Assembly (NCBI RefSeq): GCF_003263785.1
Contig: NZ_JYJK01000130.1
Location: 151,892-215,891, forward strand
Source: Vibrio variabilis
Lineage (GTDB): Bacteria; Pseudomonadota; Gammaproteobacteria; Enterobacterales; Vibrionaceae
Length of the DNA stretch: 64,000 bases
Direction of reading: 5' to 3'
A program made the position numbers and the translations under genes. The notes under the pieces are model-generated. The model worked only from the letters and a program-made list of their open reading frames with translations, did not search any database and was not told where the DNA came from. Shown piece by piece: positions 37,945 to 47,252 of this stretch. The stretch's first letter is position 1. Every line of letters begins with the position of its first letter.

Positions 37945-39383
37945 TTACTTGTTCGCTGTATCCTTCTCATCATACCAAATACCTTCTTCAAGCTGAGATT
38001 TCAGCTCTGGGTAATCATTGGCATCGAAGGTTGGCACCTTGCCTGCTTTGAGCTGCTGGTTGTAGTCTTTAGCAAGCTTGATCACGATACCTGATAGCAG
38101 GATGATCGCAATCAAGTTAACAATCGCCATCAGACCCATGGACACATCCGCGAGCGCCCATACCATCGGCAGCGTTGCCACCGAACCAAACATCACCATG
38201 CCTAGTACGATAACACGGAACAGACCAAGACCCGCTTTATGGTTATGCTCTAGGAAAATCAGGTTCGTTTCTGCGTATGAGTAGTTGGCAATGATAGAGG
38301 TAAACGCGAAGAAGAAGATCGCAACCGCTACAAAAATGCCACCCCATTCACCCACTTGAGAGCTCAATGCACGCTGAGTCAGCTCGATACCCGTGATTTC
38401 ACTGTGCGGTACATATTCACCCGACATTAGGATGATAGCCACAGTCGCCGTACAGATAACGATAGTATCGGTAAAGACACCTAACATCTGTACGTAACCT
38501 TGAGACGCAGGATGCGGCGGATAAGGCGTTGCTGATGCCGCTGCGTTAGGCGCAGAACCCATACCAGCTTCGTTTGAGAACAAACCGCGCTTGATACCTT
38601 GGATCATCGCTTGAGCGATAGCATAACCTAGACCACCCGCTGCAGCTTCTTGAAAGCCGAATGCGCTCTTAAAGATGTAAGCAATCACATCTGGCACTTT
38701 CTCAATGTTCATGAACATCACGACAAATGCCAGAACAAGGTACGCCAGCGCCATGACTGGAACGATAAGCTCCGCAGTACGCGCAATCTTACGCACGCCA
38801 CCAAAGATAACGAATGCAGAGATAAGAACAATCACCACACCCACGATCATTGGATCAAAACCAAACGCGGTATTCATCGCATTGGCAATCGCGTTGGCTT
38901 GAACCGCGTTGAACACCAAACCAAAAGCAATAATAAGGAAGATAGAGAACAATACGCCCATCCAGCGCATGCCTAAGCCTTTTTCCATATAGTAAGCTGG
39001 ACCACCACGGTAGTTACCGTCGTCATCTTTGGTTTTGTATAGCTGTGCTAGCGTACTTTCTGCGAATGATGTCGCCATACCCAGCATTGCAATTAGCCAC
39101 ATCCAAAAGATAGCACCAGGCCACCAGCTGTTAGCGCAACAGCCACACCTGCCATATTACCTGTGCCCACACGAGCCGCTAGACTGGTACAAAGTGCTTG
39201 GAAAGATGAAATACCAGCAGTGTCTGCTTTACGGCTGTTTTTCAGCACACTGAACATGTGACCGAAATGGCGGAACTGAATAAACCCAAGGCGTACTGTA
39301 AAGTAAATCCCCACACCTACGAGCAAGTAAACAAGAATCGATCCCCAAAGTAGATCGTTCATTAGATTAATAACGTCTGTCAC
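37945..39383 (-). CDS. Sodium:alanine/glycine symporter family (AgcS), apparent frameshift
   Basis: An AGCS-family (alanine or glycine:cation symporter) inner-membrane protein. The frame breaks at plus-strand GG 39119-39120; one extra C on the coding strand restores LTAGGPGAIFWMWLIAMLG and a 479-residue protein. The family signature GTGNMAGVAVALTAGGPGAIFWMW spans the repaired site. Start is the GTG at 39383 with GAGG six bases upstream. About ten membrane segments follow, with GLFSNEAGMGSAPNAAA conserved near residue 290 and a hydrophilic tail. The substrate is probably alanine or glycine with Na+, but is not shown by sequence. Confidence 0.92.
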
Positions 39384-39432
39384 TTTAAACCTCACTTAAA
39401 GTTAGAGTCCGAGCTGCACTTCCGAGTGCGTC

Positions 39433-39570
39433 CTAAGCGCCATGGTCTTCTCCATCCGTGAAGTTTTGTTCATTTCTTTCTTTTTCACGGCAACTTAGCT
39501 TGTATTTCTTACCACTTGAGAACGGCATACAAGTCGGCGTATTTTTTGACGGAGCGGATTTTGCAGCCAT
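39433..39570 (-). CDS. Small hypothetical protein (45 aa), SEC-C-like
   Basis: A 45-residue frame starting at the ATG at 39570 (MAAKSAPSKNTPTCMPFSSG). The segment CMPFSSGKKYKLSC resembles a degenerate SEC-C zinc motif (PCPCGSGKKYKKCC) with two of its four ligands left. The Shine-Dalgarno is weak. It lies 50 bases upstream of the symporter gene on the same strand. It could be a conserved small protein or a chance frame. The longer reading to 39666 adds low-complexity sequence. Confidence 0.4.
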   Translation of the reverse strand: MAAKSAPSKNTPTCMPFSSGKKYKLSCREKERNEQNFTDGEDHGA

Positions 39571-39666
39571 GCTCACGAAAAAGCAATACGCAATCAGTGG
39601 TATATTATTGTTATTTTTCACCTTAAAATCACGAAAAGTTAACACTAAGCAAAGCAAATGATTCAC

Positions 39667-40088
39667 TTTTTCGCCTCAAACTCGCATCAAATATACAACA
39701 ACCTTTAGGTGTTAGCCGCGAAGCGCTTAGGGTTAGGCAAAATTGGTGCAAACCTTGTTAGCACAACGGGTCTACGCTCATTGACCAAACGAGGTACTTT
39801 TTAGCAGTTATCAGGCAATGAGAATGCTTATCGTAGCACGCAAACGTTGCCCTTCAGCCCGATTCGCACAGAGCATTAACAAAACTCACTGAAGGACTCT
39901 TTTGCAATTTGTGATTTAAGTGGTCATTTTTCATTCGATTCTAAACTCTAAAAATGTGAGATTGAGTTCAAAATGGCATAAAACATTCATAGTCTCGAAA
40001 CAAATGAGAAACATATCAAAGTTAGTCTGCGTAAGAATGTGGTACTTAAAGGGCTCCGTAGGGAGAACAAAAACAAGTGAGGTAGCTT
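39667..40088. other. Non-coding gap upstream of the DUF3545 gene
   Basis: About 420 bases without a supportable gene. GGGAGAACAAAAACAAGTGAGG near 40060 includes the ribosome-binding region of the next gene. I see no strong hairpin or known RNA. Confidence 0.4.
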
Positions 40089-40274
40089 ATGGACGGCTTT
40101 GAACTGGATGAGATTACGGAAGTAGACGCACCTAGAGGGCGCGCCGCTCGCTCGAAACCTGTCAAAAGAAAATGGCGTGAAATTGAGGCCATTAAAGACA
40201 GACAGCGCCTACAAAAAGAACTCAACGACATGGACATTGGTCTCGACTTTGCGCTCGACGATGTTGACCTTTAA
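40089..40274 (+). CDS. DUF3545 small protein
   Basis: A 61-residue protein of the DUF3545 family found in Vibrio and relatives. The hallmark is the basic centre RSKPVKRKWREIEAIKDRQR (residues 22-41), followed by an acidic end. AAGTGAGG lies about 11 bases before the ATG. The charge pattern suggests nucleic-acid or protein binding, but no function is known. A terminator follows, so it is a single-gene unit. Confidence 0.82.
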   Translation: MDGFELDEITEVDAPRGRAARSKPVKRKWREIEAIKDRQRLQKELNDMDIGLDFALDDVDL

Positions 40275-40348
40275 ATGATTACTCAACCTTCAATCACGAA
40301 TTTTCGGTGATGATGAGCCTGAAACCTCGTCACTGATAACACGTAAAA

Positions 40349-40374
40349 CCCTCTTTTAAGAGGGTTTTTCTTTA
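40349..40374 (+). terminator. Terminator after the DUF3545 gene
   Basis: AAAACCCTCTT-TTAA-GAGGGTTTTTC hairpin. Confidence 0.9.
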
Positions 40375-40428
40375 TCTAACTAATGAGCATTTGTGATTCA
40401 TCCCCCGAGAACAAATTGACGAAAGTCA

Positions 40429-40455
40429 AATGATAACTCATATCAATATCATTTA
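40429..40455 (+). promoter_or_regulatory. Fur-box-like site upstream of the TonB operon
   Basis: AAATGATA...TATCATTT is a perfect 8-bp inverted repeat with 11 bases between arms. Inside it TGATAAC-T-CATATCA (40431-40445) matches the 7-1-7 Fur consensus TGATAAT-N-ATTATCA at 11 of 14 positions. Iron repression of the operon is inferred. Confidence 0.6.
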
Positions 40456-40579
40456 GTCTGTATTTCTTTTTGCGCTTGCCCTACAATACGCCTTCGTTTC
40501 GTTCGATAGCAGCGCAGTGCTGTCGACGTCATCCTAATACACTATCGGTACTTTCTAGTAACAGCAGAAGGCTATAGAA

Positions 40580-41347
40580 ATGAACAAGACGGCTCTTCGT
40601 CTCACCTTGTGTTCGCTTCCACTGCTCACCATGAGCAGTGTCACGAATGCAAATGACCTCAATACGGCTCGCAACGTCGAAGCACAAACTATTACGCAAA
40701 GCGCACAAAGCCAAGCTCGCATCAACCAGAGCAGCGATAAAGCCTTCGAGCTCAAGTCAGATATCGCCATGCTTGAGCAGGAAGTGGCTAATCTTGAGGT
40801 TTATGAGCGCCACCTAAAAGATGTCGTTGAAAACCAACAGCAAGAGATGACGAGCATTGATAGACAGCTTGAGCAAATCAATGACACTCGCCAAGGTGTT
40901 GTGCCTTTGATGTACCAAATGCTCGAAGGTCTGGAACAACACATCGCTAGCGACAAGCCGATTCGCCAGCAAGCTCGCCTAGCAAGGCTCGACGAGCTAA
41001 AAGCTCTGATGCCACAGGCTGATGTGAGTGATGCAGAAAAATATCGCCGCATTCTTGAGGCTTACCAGATTGAGATGGATTACGGCATCAAGCTAGGTAG
41101 CTATCGTTCTCTTATCAACGTCGGCAGCGAGATTGAAGCTGAACAATTGTATCTTGGTCGTTTGTCATTGGTTGCTCGCAGCCTAGACCGAAACCAATAC
41201 TGGACTTGGGATAGCCACCAAAACAGCTGGGTTGCTGTCGATGCCGCTCTGGCGCCACAAATTGACAAAGCATTTGCGATTGCCAACAAGCAAGCCTCTC
41301 CTGCTCTGATTGAGCTTCCAGTGTCTTTACAGAAGGATCCAAGCTAA
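40580..41347 (+). CDS. DUF3450 periplasmic coiled-coil protein
   Basis: A 255-residue exported protein with a Sec signal ending near SVTNA (residue 24). Residues 45-110 form a long coiled coil (FELKSDIAMLEQEVANLEVY and following heptads), then a globular part with LMYQMLEGLEQHIASDKPI typical of DUF3450. It is the first gene of the TonB operon and overlaps the ttpC start by one base (TAATG). In vibrios DUF3450 genes accompany TonB2-type clusters; a structural role in the periplasm with TtpC is inference. Confidence 0.87.
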   Translation: MNKTALRLTLCSLPLLTMSSVTNANDLNTARNVEAQTITQSAQSQARINQSSDKAFELKSDIAMLEQEVANLEVYERHLKDVVENQQQEMTSIDRQLEQINDTRQGVVPLMYQMLEGLEQHIASDKPIRQQARLARLDELKALMPQADVSDAEKYRRILEAYQIEMDYGIKLGSYRSLINVGSEIEAEQLYLGRLSLVARSLDRNQYWTWDSHQNSWVAVDAALAPQIDKAFAIANKQASPALIELPVSLQKDPS

Positions 41348-42689
41348 TGCGCAATTCCGTATTTCTCGCCGCATTGCTTGCATTCGGCGTATCACAACCA
41401 AGCTTCGCTGCAGACTCGCTGACATCAAAGGCACAGACAGCACAGCAGCAAGAACGTGCTCACAACAGCGAACGTGAAGCGAAGTTTAAGCAAGAAGAGC
41501 AATCACTAGCAGCTCGTAAAGCGCAGCTGGAAAGTCGTAAAGCTAAGCTTGAAGAGAGCATCGAGTCATTGAGCACCGCGTTCTCAGAAAACGAACGTAC
41601 TTTGGCGGAGCAGCAAAAGAAACTGCATCTAGAAACAGGTAGCTTAGGTGAACTGTTTGGTGTGGTGCGTCAATCAGCGAAAGAGCTGCAAGTCGAACTT
41701 GAGCAATCTGTTGCAAACACGCAGCAGTCTGCGCAAATTCAAGCAATTGACAACATTGTTGCTGCAAAAACACTGCCTTCTATTCAAGAACTTACCGGCC
41801 TGTGGGAAGCCTACCAAGCGCAAATCGCTTCAAGTGCTACCTATGCGGACGTTAAAGTCCCATTTGTTAACGGCGCTGGTGAAATCACCACGATTAACGC
41901 GACTCGTTTAGGTAACTTTGCGCTGCTTGCTAAGCACGGCCCAATTGACTGGAACGGTAAACTGGCGAGCGATTTCCCTCGCTTACCAAAAGAAGTGCCG
42001 ACATCGGCAGAAACCGCGGGCATTGTGACAGGTCAAACCGCAACGCTTATCGACCCAAGCCGCGGAGACATCTACAAGCAACTTGCGGACACCCCGACCC
42101 TTGGCGAGCGTTTTGCCCATGGTGGTATTGTCGGTAAGATCATTGCAGGTCTCTTTGCCATTGGTATGATCATCGCGCTGTATCGTGCTGTGGTTCTTAC
42201 GACGACAGAACAAAAGATTAAGAAGCAGCTTAAAACTCCAGAAACGCCAACCGACAACCCGTTAGGTCGCGTACTCAGCTCTATAACAGCGAGAAAAAAC
42301 TGCACGTAGAAGCGCTTGAGCTACGACTCCTTGAATCTATCATGGATGAGCAGCAACATCTTGAGCGCGGCTTGAGCATGTTGAAACTTCTGGCAGCACT
42401 CGCTCCGATGCTTGGCCTACTCGGCACCGTAACGGGTATGATTGAAACCTTCCAGGTCATCACACAATTTGGTAATGCGGAACCAAGAGTGATGGCTGGC
42501 GGCATCTCAATGGCGCTTGTGACCACGGTTCTTGGTTTGATTACTGCTATGCCACTGCTTCTTGCTCACAACTTATTAAGCTCAAAAGCAGAAGCGATCC
42601 GCAACGTTCTAGAAAGACAGAGTGTGGGTCTTGTCGCAGAGCAAGCTGAAGCGCAAACCATGGAGACTAAGCAAGCGTATGCCGCATAA
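41347..42689 (+). CDS. ttpC: TtpC-like MotA/TolQ/ExbB proton channel protein, apparent frameshift
   Basis: A fused protein: signal (residues 1-21), periplasmic coiled coil (about 25-120), periplasmic globular region, then membrane segments and an ExbB-like proton-channel domain. The written frame breaks at 42279 (AGCTCT, expected AGCCTCT). One C restores RVLSLYNSEKKLHVEAL and 447 residues. The MotA/TolQ/ExbB core is in the 3' part: LKLLAALAPMLGLLGTVTGM and ISMALVTTVLGLITAMPLL. TtpC is the fourth component required by TonB2 systems of Vibrio and supplies energy coupling together with ExbB2-ExbD2. It overlaps exbB by 11 bases. Confidence 0.9.
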
Positions 42690-43266
42690 CCTCTTTAGTT
42701 GGTTGCCAGGAAGCGAGCACTTAAATCAGTTTATGACACAAGGTGGGCCAGTGCTTTGGTGGCTGGCCGCTGTTGTGTTCATCTTCTGGGTAGTGGCCGT
42801 TGAGCGCGTCATCTATTTCGCCAAGATCTTTCCCTCAGAAAGGAAAACCTGGGTGGATAAATGGGCGATGCGCCAAGATCACTACTCTTGGTATGCCCAG
42901 TCGCAACGCAACGCCATGCTTAGTGAGGCAGAGAATAAACTCAAGCAGAACATTAACTTGCTGAAGTGCCTATTAAGCCTGTGTCCGATGCTTGGTTTGC
43001 TAGGTACTGTAACCGGCATGATCACCGTGTTTGATACCCTTGCAGCGCAAGGCAGTTCGCAGCCAAGACTGATGGCAGCAGGCATCTCTATGGCGACTAT
43101 CCCAACAATGGCGGGCATGGTTGCTGCACTTTCTGGCATGCTCGCCTTTTCCCGTATTCAAAAATGGAGCAGCAAGAGCCTGCTTCAACTTGAGCAGCTA
43201 CTGCGTAGTGAGCGTCAAACCGCTATTGCTAAAACCAGTCAGCCTGCTGATGGAGACTCACAATGA
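42679..43266 (+). CDS. exbB: ExbB-type proton channel subunit
   Basis: A 195-residue inner-membrane protein starting at the ATG at 42679 (MPHNLFSWLPG), inside the end of ttpC; the earlier in-frame start has no homologous residues. Three membrane segments are visible: GPVLWWLAAVVFIFWVVAVE, then the LLKCLLSLCPMLGLLGTVTG region and the AGMVAALSGMLAF region. With ExbD it uses the proton gradient to energise TonB. The end overlaps exbD by four bases (ATGA). Confidence 0.92.
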   Translation: MPHNLFSWLPGSEHLNQFMTQGGPVLWWLAAVVFIFWVVAVERVIYFAKIFPSERKTWVDKWAMRQDHYSWYAQSQRNAMLSEAENKLKQNINLLKCLLSLCPMLGLLGTVTGMITVFDTLAAQGSSQPRLMAAGISMATIPTMAGMVAALSGMLAFSRIQKWSSKSLLQLEQLLRSERQTAIAKTSQPADGDSQ

Positions 43267-43667
43267 GATTAGGTCACCGTAGAAAACAAAATGATGAAGC
43301 CAACATCGATATGACGTCGATGCTCGACATTGTCTTCATCATGCTTATCTTCTTCATCGTTACAAGCTCCTTCGTGCGGGAGTCCGGTGTTGATGTTAAT
43401 CGCCCACAAGCGAGCCATGCGGTCAGTCAAAAAGATGCTGGCATCTTTGTCGCAATCACATCGTCTAACGACATTTATATCGACAAACGCCGTGTAGATG
43501 TTGAGCGAGTGCAAGCGACTATTGAGAAACTGCTTCTTGAGCAACCGAATGCCTCTATGGTTATTCAAGCCGATAAACATGCCTTCAATGGTACCGTTGT
43601 CGAGGTGATGGACAGCGCTAAAGGCGCAGGCGTAACCAAGATTGCACTGGCGACGGAGAGTCCATAG
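43263..43667 (+). CDS. exbD: ExbD-type biopolymer transport protein
   Basis: A 134-residue protein with a short cytoplasmic N-terminus, one membrane helix and a periplasmic domain. The helix region ANIDMTSMLDIVFIMLIFF carries the conserved proton-pathway Asp (Asp in SMLDIVF). VDVNRPQASHA follows. The C-terminal domain with VIQADKHAFNGTVVEVMD is typical of ExbD/TolR. It overlaps exbB by four bases and abuts tonB directly. Confidence 0.94.
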   Translation: MRLGHRRKQNDEANIDMTSMLDIVFIMLIFFIVTSSFVRESGVDVNRPQASHAVSQKDAGIFVAITSSNDIYIDKRRVDVERVQATIEKLLLEQPNASMVIQADKHAFNGTVVEVMDSAKGAGVTKIALATESP

Positions 43668-44294
43668 ATGCTTCGAGTATTTGCGAGTATACCGCTCGCA
43701 GCCGCCCTCGCGTTTGCCCTATTCTCGTTTATGAGCTGGATGATTGATATTGGCCCAAAATCTAAGCCAGATGAGAAGCCAAGATTGAGCTATGATCTCG
43801 TGATGGTTGAACCCGACAGTGAGACCGCAAGACGACAACGTACTTTGCCAGAGCCACCAAAAATGCCATCCACCCCGCCATCTGCAGCAGTGGTTGAGCA
43901 AAGCTCTCAGGTATCTAGCGTTCAAACGCCAAGCACTCCGCAACTGCCGAATATTTCGGTATCGACTCAGGTAGCGGGCGTGTCGCTAAACGCACCGACT
44001 GTGCCAGACATTGGCCAAAACCAACAAGTCATGCCATTGCATCGCAAAGAGCCCCGTTATCCACGTCGTGCTTTGCAGCGCAATATTCAGGGCTATGTGG
44101 TGATGTCTTTCACCATTGATGAGCGTGGTCGTCCAACCGATATCGAAGTGGTCGAAGCCAACCCTAAGCGCATGTTTGAGCGAGAAGCTATGGTCGCGTT
44201 AAAACAGTGGAAATATCAGCCTATGGTCGTCAATGGTAAGGCAACGCCTCGTATTGGCCAGACCGTAAAACTAGAGTTTAAGTTGAATCAATGA
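43668..44294 (+). CDS. tonB: TonB protein, TonB2 type
   Basis: A 208-residue TonB that transmits energy to outer-membrane receptors for siderophores, haem or vitamin B12. An N-terminal membrane anchor (residues 6-25) is followed by a proline-rich linker only about 60 residues long (TLPEPPKMPSTPPSA), the short form typical of Vibrio TonB2. The C-terminal domain (about 120-208) shows RKEPRYPRRALQRNIQGYVV, MSFTIDERGRP and ALKQWKYQPMVVNGK. It directly follows exbD and overlaps the TPR gene by four bases. No TonB-dependent receptor lies in this window. Confidence 0.93.
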   Translation: MLRVFASIPLAAALAFALFSFMSWMIDIGPKSKPDEKPRLSYDLVMVEPDSETARRQRTLPEPPKMPSTPPSAAVVEQSSQVSSVQTPSTPQLPNISVSTQVAGVSLNAPTVPDIGQNQQVMPLHRKEPRYPRRALQRNIQGYVVMSFTIDERGRPTDIEVVEANPKRMFEREAMVALKQWKYQPMVVNGKATPRIGQTVKLEFKLNQ

Positions 44295-45475
44295 GTAAAC
44301 GTGTATTAACGCTCTTTGCCCTATCTCTTAGCGTGTTAACCGGAAGTGCGTTCGCAAGCCAGGAGCTTGGAATGCGCACCGCAGCTCAAGTATCCAAAGC
44401 CTACGAGCTAGAGCAGGAAGAGAAACTTAACGAAGCCATTACACTATTAGAAGGGTTAAAGCCTAACGCAAACTTTGACAAGGCGTATGTCGCTCGCATG
44501 CTCGGCATCTACTACTGGCAAGCCGAGCAGCCAAAGAAAGCCATCACACAATTGCAAATCGCCGTCGATACAAAAGCGTTTAAAGATGAACAGGGTTGGC
44601 AAACAGAGCGTATGCTTGCCGAGCTTATGCTCTCCGAAGATATGCCTGAGAAAGCGCTGGTTCACTTTAACAACTTGGCCAAGACAGCAAACTCTTACGA
44701 AAAGCTGTCGAAGCAGCAGATCACCGGCGTTTGGTTAAACAAGGCTCGCGCTCACTACCTACTTCAAGAGTGGAAGTCGTTACTGGCCGCGATCAAACAC
44801 TACCACCAGCTCGATAGCACGCCAAAACTGCAACCATTGAGCCTACAGCTTAGCGCTGAGATGCAGTTAAACCACCTGAAAAGTGCGATTTTAACCACGC
44901 AAAAGTTACTCGCTCTGCAGCCAGACAACGTCATGTGGTGGCAGCAGCTTAGTTCACTGTATATGCAAACCAAACAGTACAAGTTGGCGCTCGCGACACT
45001 AGTCTCCGCCGAACGAGCAGGTATTCAAGTCCCGGACAATTTGAAGTTGAGTAAAGCGCAGCTCTACTCTCAACAAGGTATTCCCGAAAAAGCGGCAGAG
45101 TCGTACGCTGACTTGCAAGTGAAAGAGACCGATATCGACACCATTATCAAGCAAGCCAGACATTGGCAAATGGCGCGCGAGTGGACAAACGCACAAACGG
45201 CTTGGCTCGCAGCAGCAAGGCTAAATGGAAAATACTATGAAGAAGTGTCGCGACTTGAATTGCAACAGGGCGATTTCAAACAAGCATTGGCGTCACTTAG
45301 CAAAGTGAAAGGCATGCCGGAGCAAGAGCGATTACTGCTAGAAGTACGCGCTTATGTGGGATTGAAAGACTACGCAAAAGCGGCGAAAGTGGCCGAACAA
45401 GCACACCGAATTAAACCAACCACGCAAAGTGCTGATTGGCTGCAATATCTACAGCAGATGAGGCGTGCACATTAA
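44291..45475 (+). CDS. TPR-repeat exported protein of the TonB cluster
   Basis: A 394-residue protein with a Sec signal ending SAFA (residue 19) and a body of tetratricopeptide-like helical repeats from about residue 35 to the end. Clear repeats are DKAYVARMLGIYYWQAEQPK, VMWWQQLSSLYMQTKQYKLA and the LEVRAYVGLKDYAKAAKVAE region. It ends the operon and is probably periplasmic. The conserved position after tonB2 in vibrios suggests a partner in the TonB machinery, but no role is established that I can cite. Confidence 0.85.
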   Translation: MSKRVLTLFALSLSVLTGSAFASQELGMRTAAQVSKAYELEQEEKLNEAITLLEGLKPNANFDKAYVARMLGIYYWQAEQPKKAITQLQIAVDTKAFKDEQGWQTERMLAELMLSEDMPEKALVHFNNLAKTANSYEKLSKQQITGVWLNKARAHYLLQEWKSLLAAIKHYHQLDSTPKLQPLSLQLSAEMQLNHLKSAILTTQKLLALQPDNVMWWQQLSSLYMQTKQYKLALATLVSAERAGIQVPDNLKLSKAQLYSQQGIPEKAAESYADLQVKETDIDTIIKQARHWQMAREWTNAQTAWLAAARLNGKYYEEVSRLELQQGDFKQALASLSKVKGMPEQERLLLEVRAYVGLKDYAKAAKVAEQAHRIKPTTQSADWLQYLQQMRRAH

Positions 45476-45531
45476 TTCGGCCTGCACGCTTTATTAGCAG
45501 AGTCGAGTTAGCAAAACCAAAATGGTACCCA

Positions 45532-45557
45532 ATAATTCCCTCTAATGAGGGAATTAT
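45532..45557. terminator. Terminator after the TonB operon
   Basis: ATAATTCCCTC-TAAT-GAGGGAATTAT, a perfect 11-bp stem between convergent genes, with only a short T-rich tail. Confidence 0.7.
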
Positions 45558-45570
45558 CATTTATGGGCGT

Positions 45571-46122
45571 CTAAACACTCTCTAACTCGTTTTGTCTTAC
45601 CCGCTCAGCAAGCTGTTTATAGCGGTCAGCAATCGTCTCACCAAACACCGGATCATCCTCTGCCACAGTCCACTGGCTCTCCACCTGCTGCCAATCCGAA
45701 GTGGTAAAACGCTTTTCAATCAATGGCAGCACCGATTGCTCTTCCAAATCAAGGTGCTTTTTCTGATCTTGGATAAACTCCGATAACCGCCCGATGAACA
45801 GATCTTGTGGCACCACCGCATCGTGCAGAATCATCTCAACAATATCCAAAAATGAATGCGTTTTCTCTGACAGTGTCTGGTGATCCTTTTCTAAATTATC
45901 GATATGCTCTTGCGAGCCATACTTATCGATAAAGTAACGATAAAGAATATCTTCTTTAGGGTGGTGGATTTTCTCTGAGTGATTAGCAAGGTAATCAACA
46001 ATCTCTTTGATCACCCCGTAGTTGATAGGTTGCTCTTGCTCGAGCAAGTGCACTTTTCGGTTCAATATCGCCAGCAATCGCACCATATAGCCGTGCTCAC
46101 GCCTAATCCTTTCGATCATCAT
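45571..46122 (-). CDS. Hemerythrin (HHE) domain protein
   Basis: A 183-residue all-helical cytoplasmic protein with the hemerythrin-like di-iron ligand pattern: RREHGYM near residue 10, LANHSEKIHHPKEDILY near residue 52, EKDHQTLSEKTHSF near residue 80 and KKHLDLEEQSVLPLIEKR near residue 130. Such proteins bind oxygen or nitric oxide or repair iron-sulfur centres; the role here is unknown. GGGAGAAGGATT precedes the ATG. It is convergent with the TonB operon and upstream of ung's 3' end. Confidence 0.87.
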   Translation of the reverse strand: MMIERIRREHGYMVRLLAILNRKVHLLEQEQPINYGVIKEIVDYLANHSEKIHHPKEDILYRYFIDKYGSQEHIDNLEKDHQTLSEKTHSFLDIVEMILHDAVVPQDLFIGRLSEFIQDQKKHLDLEEQSVLPLIEKRFTTSDWQQVESQWTVAEDDPVFGETIADRYKQLAERVRQNELESV

Positions 46123-46219
46123 AATCCTTCTCCCATATCCATACTCCTTATAAGTGTATAAGAGAATCTGGAAGCGTGTTTTGATGATGCTCGAAAAACC
46201 GCCAACTCAAAAGATAAAG

Positions 46220-46893
46220 CTAGTCGAGTCGGGGCTGCCAATTAATGGTGGGCTTGCCAAGTTCTTTTAGTAACTGGTTCGTCTTAGAGAAATGGCTACA
46301 ACCAAAGAAACCTCGGCGTGCCGACAGAGGCGATGGATGCGGCGCAGTTAATACATGATGCCTTTGACGATCAATCATTGCTCCTTTCTTTTGAGCGTGA
46401 GCGCCCCAAAGTAAGAATATAATGTTGTCACTGTTTTGGTTTAGCGCTTCAATCACTCTGTCGGTGAAGGTTTCCCAACCTAGCTTAGCGTGAGAGTGCG
46501 CCTGCCCCTGCTCGACCGTGAGCACGGTGTTTAGAAGCAGTACGCCCTGCTCAGCCCAACTTTTAAGATAACCATGCGCTGGGATCTCGAACTCAGGAAT
46601 ATCTTGAGCGAGTTCCTTGTACATATTGACGAGCGACGGCGGCGTCTTTACACCCGGAAGTACCGAGAAACAGAGACCATGCGCCTGATTGGGACCGTGA
46701 TAAGGATCTTGACCAAGAATCACCACATTCACATCGGCAAATTCGGTATAGTGAAATGCATTGAACACATCGCTCGCTGGGGGTAGATGATTTTACCCGC
46801 TTCGCGCTGCTCCTCAACAAACTCCAGGGTTTGCTGAAGATATGCTTGCTGTTTCTCTTTACCGATGACGTCTTGCCAGGTGAGTGTTGTCAT
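46220..46893 (-). CDS. ung: Uracil-DNA glycosylase, apparent frameshift
   Basis: UNG excises uracil from DNA. The written frame splits at a plus-strand G5 run (46779-46783); one extra C on the coding strand restores IYPPASDVFNAFHYTEFADV and 224 residues, the normal size. The catalytic water-activating loop is VILGQDPYHGPNQAHGLCFS, the Leu/Ser loop is TAPHPSPLSARRGFFGC, and LLLNTVLTVEQGQAHSH is conserved. The start is ATG 46893 (MTTLTWQDV). Confidence 0.96.
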
Positions 46894-46958
46894 TATCGTC
46901 CCCAAGATGGTGAAATCTGGGGCGTAGTCTATCACTCAATGGAGGGTCACCACTACTG

Positions 46959-47154
46959 TCATTTGGCTTTATGCCACGCACCTTTGACGCGTTTTTTGAA
47001 CGTCGGTGCTGTTATCCAGTTCGTCAGTTTATCAATGATGCTGATTCTTCATCTGCGGCGTTCGGTAGTGCCCGTGACAATGAATATGACGGTTAGGACT
47101 TGGATAACGTGATGAACGTGTTGTACTTGGTCTTGGAGCAGCTGGACGAGTCAT
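46959..47154 (-). CDS. Small basic hypothetical protein, reconstructed across two apparent frameshifts
   Basis: No long frame exists here as written. A minus-strand gene can be rebuilt. It starts at ATG 47154 with AAGGTAGG upstream and reads MTRPAAPRPSTTRSSRYPSP. Two missing Gs on the coding strand (at plus-strand CCC near 47071 and C near 47038) then lead through HGALPNAADEESASLDKL to TNWITAPTFKKRVKGAWHKA and a stop at 46959, 65 residues. All three segments look coding. The deletions match those in neighbouring genes. No family is recognised. It is rich in Arg, Pro and Ser at the N-terminus and basic at the C-terminus. It lies between ung and nfo. Confidence 0.5.
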
Positions 47155-47252
47155 ATGGCACCTACCTTATAAAGTCACAGAATTATGCAACATGCATGTA
47201 ATTCATTATGAAAGAAAGATGCCAAAATGCTTAATTGAGGAATAAAAAAAGA

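Noticed and set aside
39667..40088. Small RNA candidate in the gap before the DUF3545 gene
   Set aside because: No hairpin with T-run and no promoter of good quality could be found.
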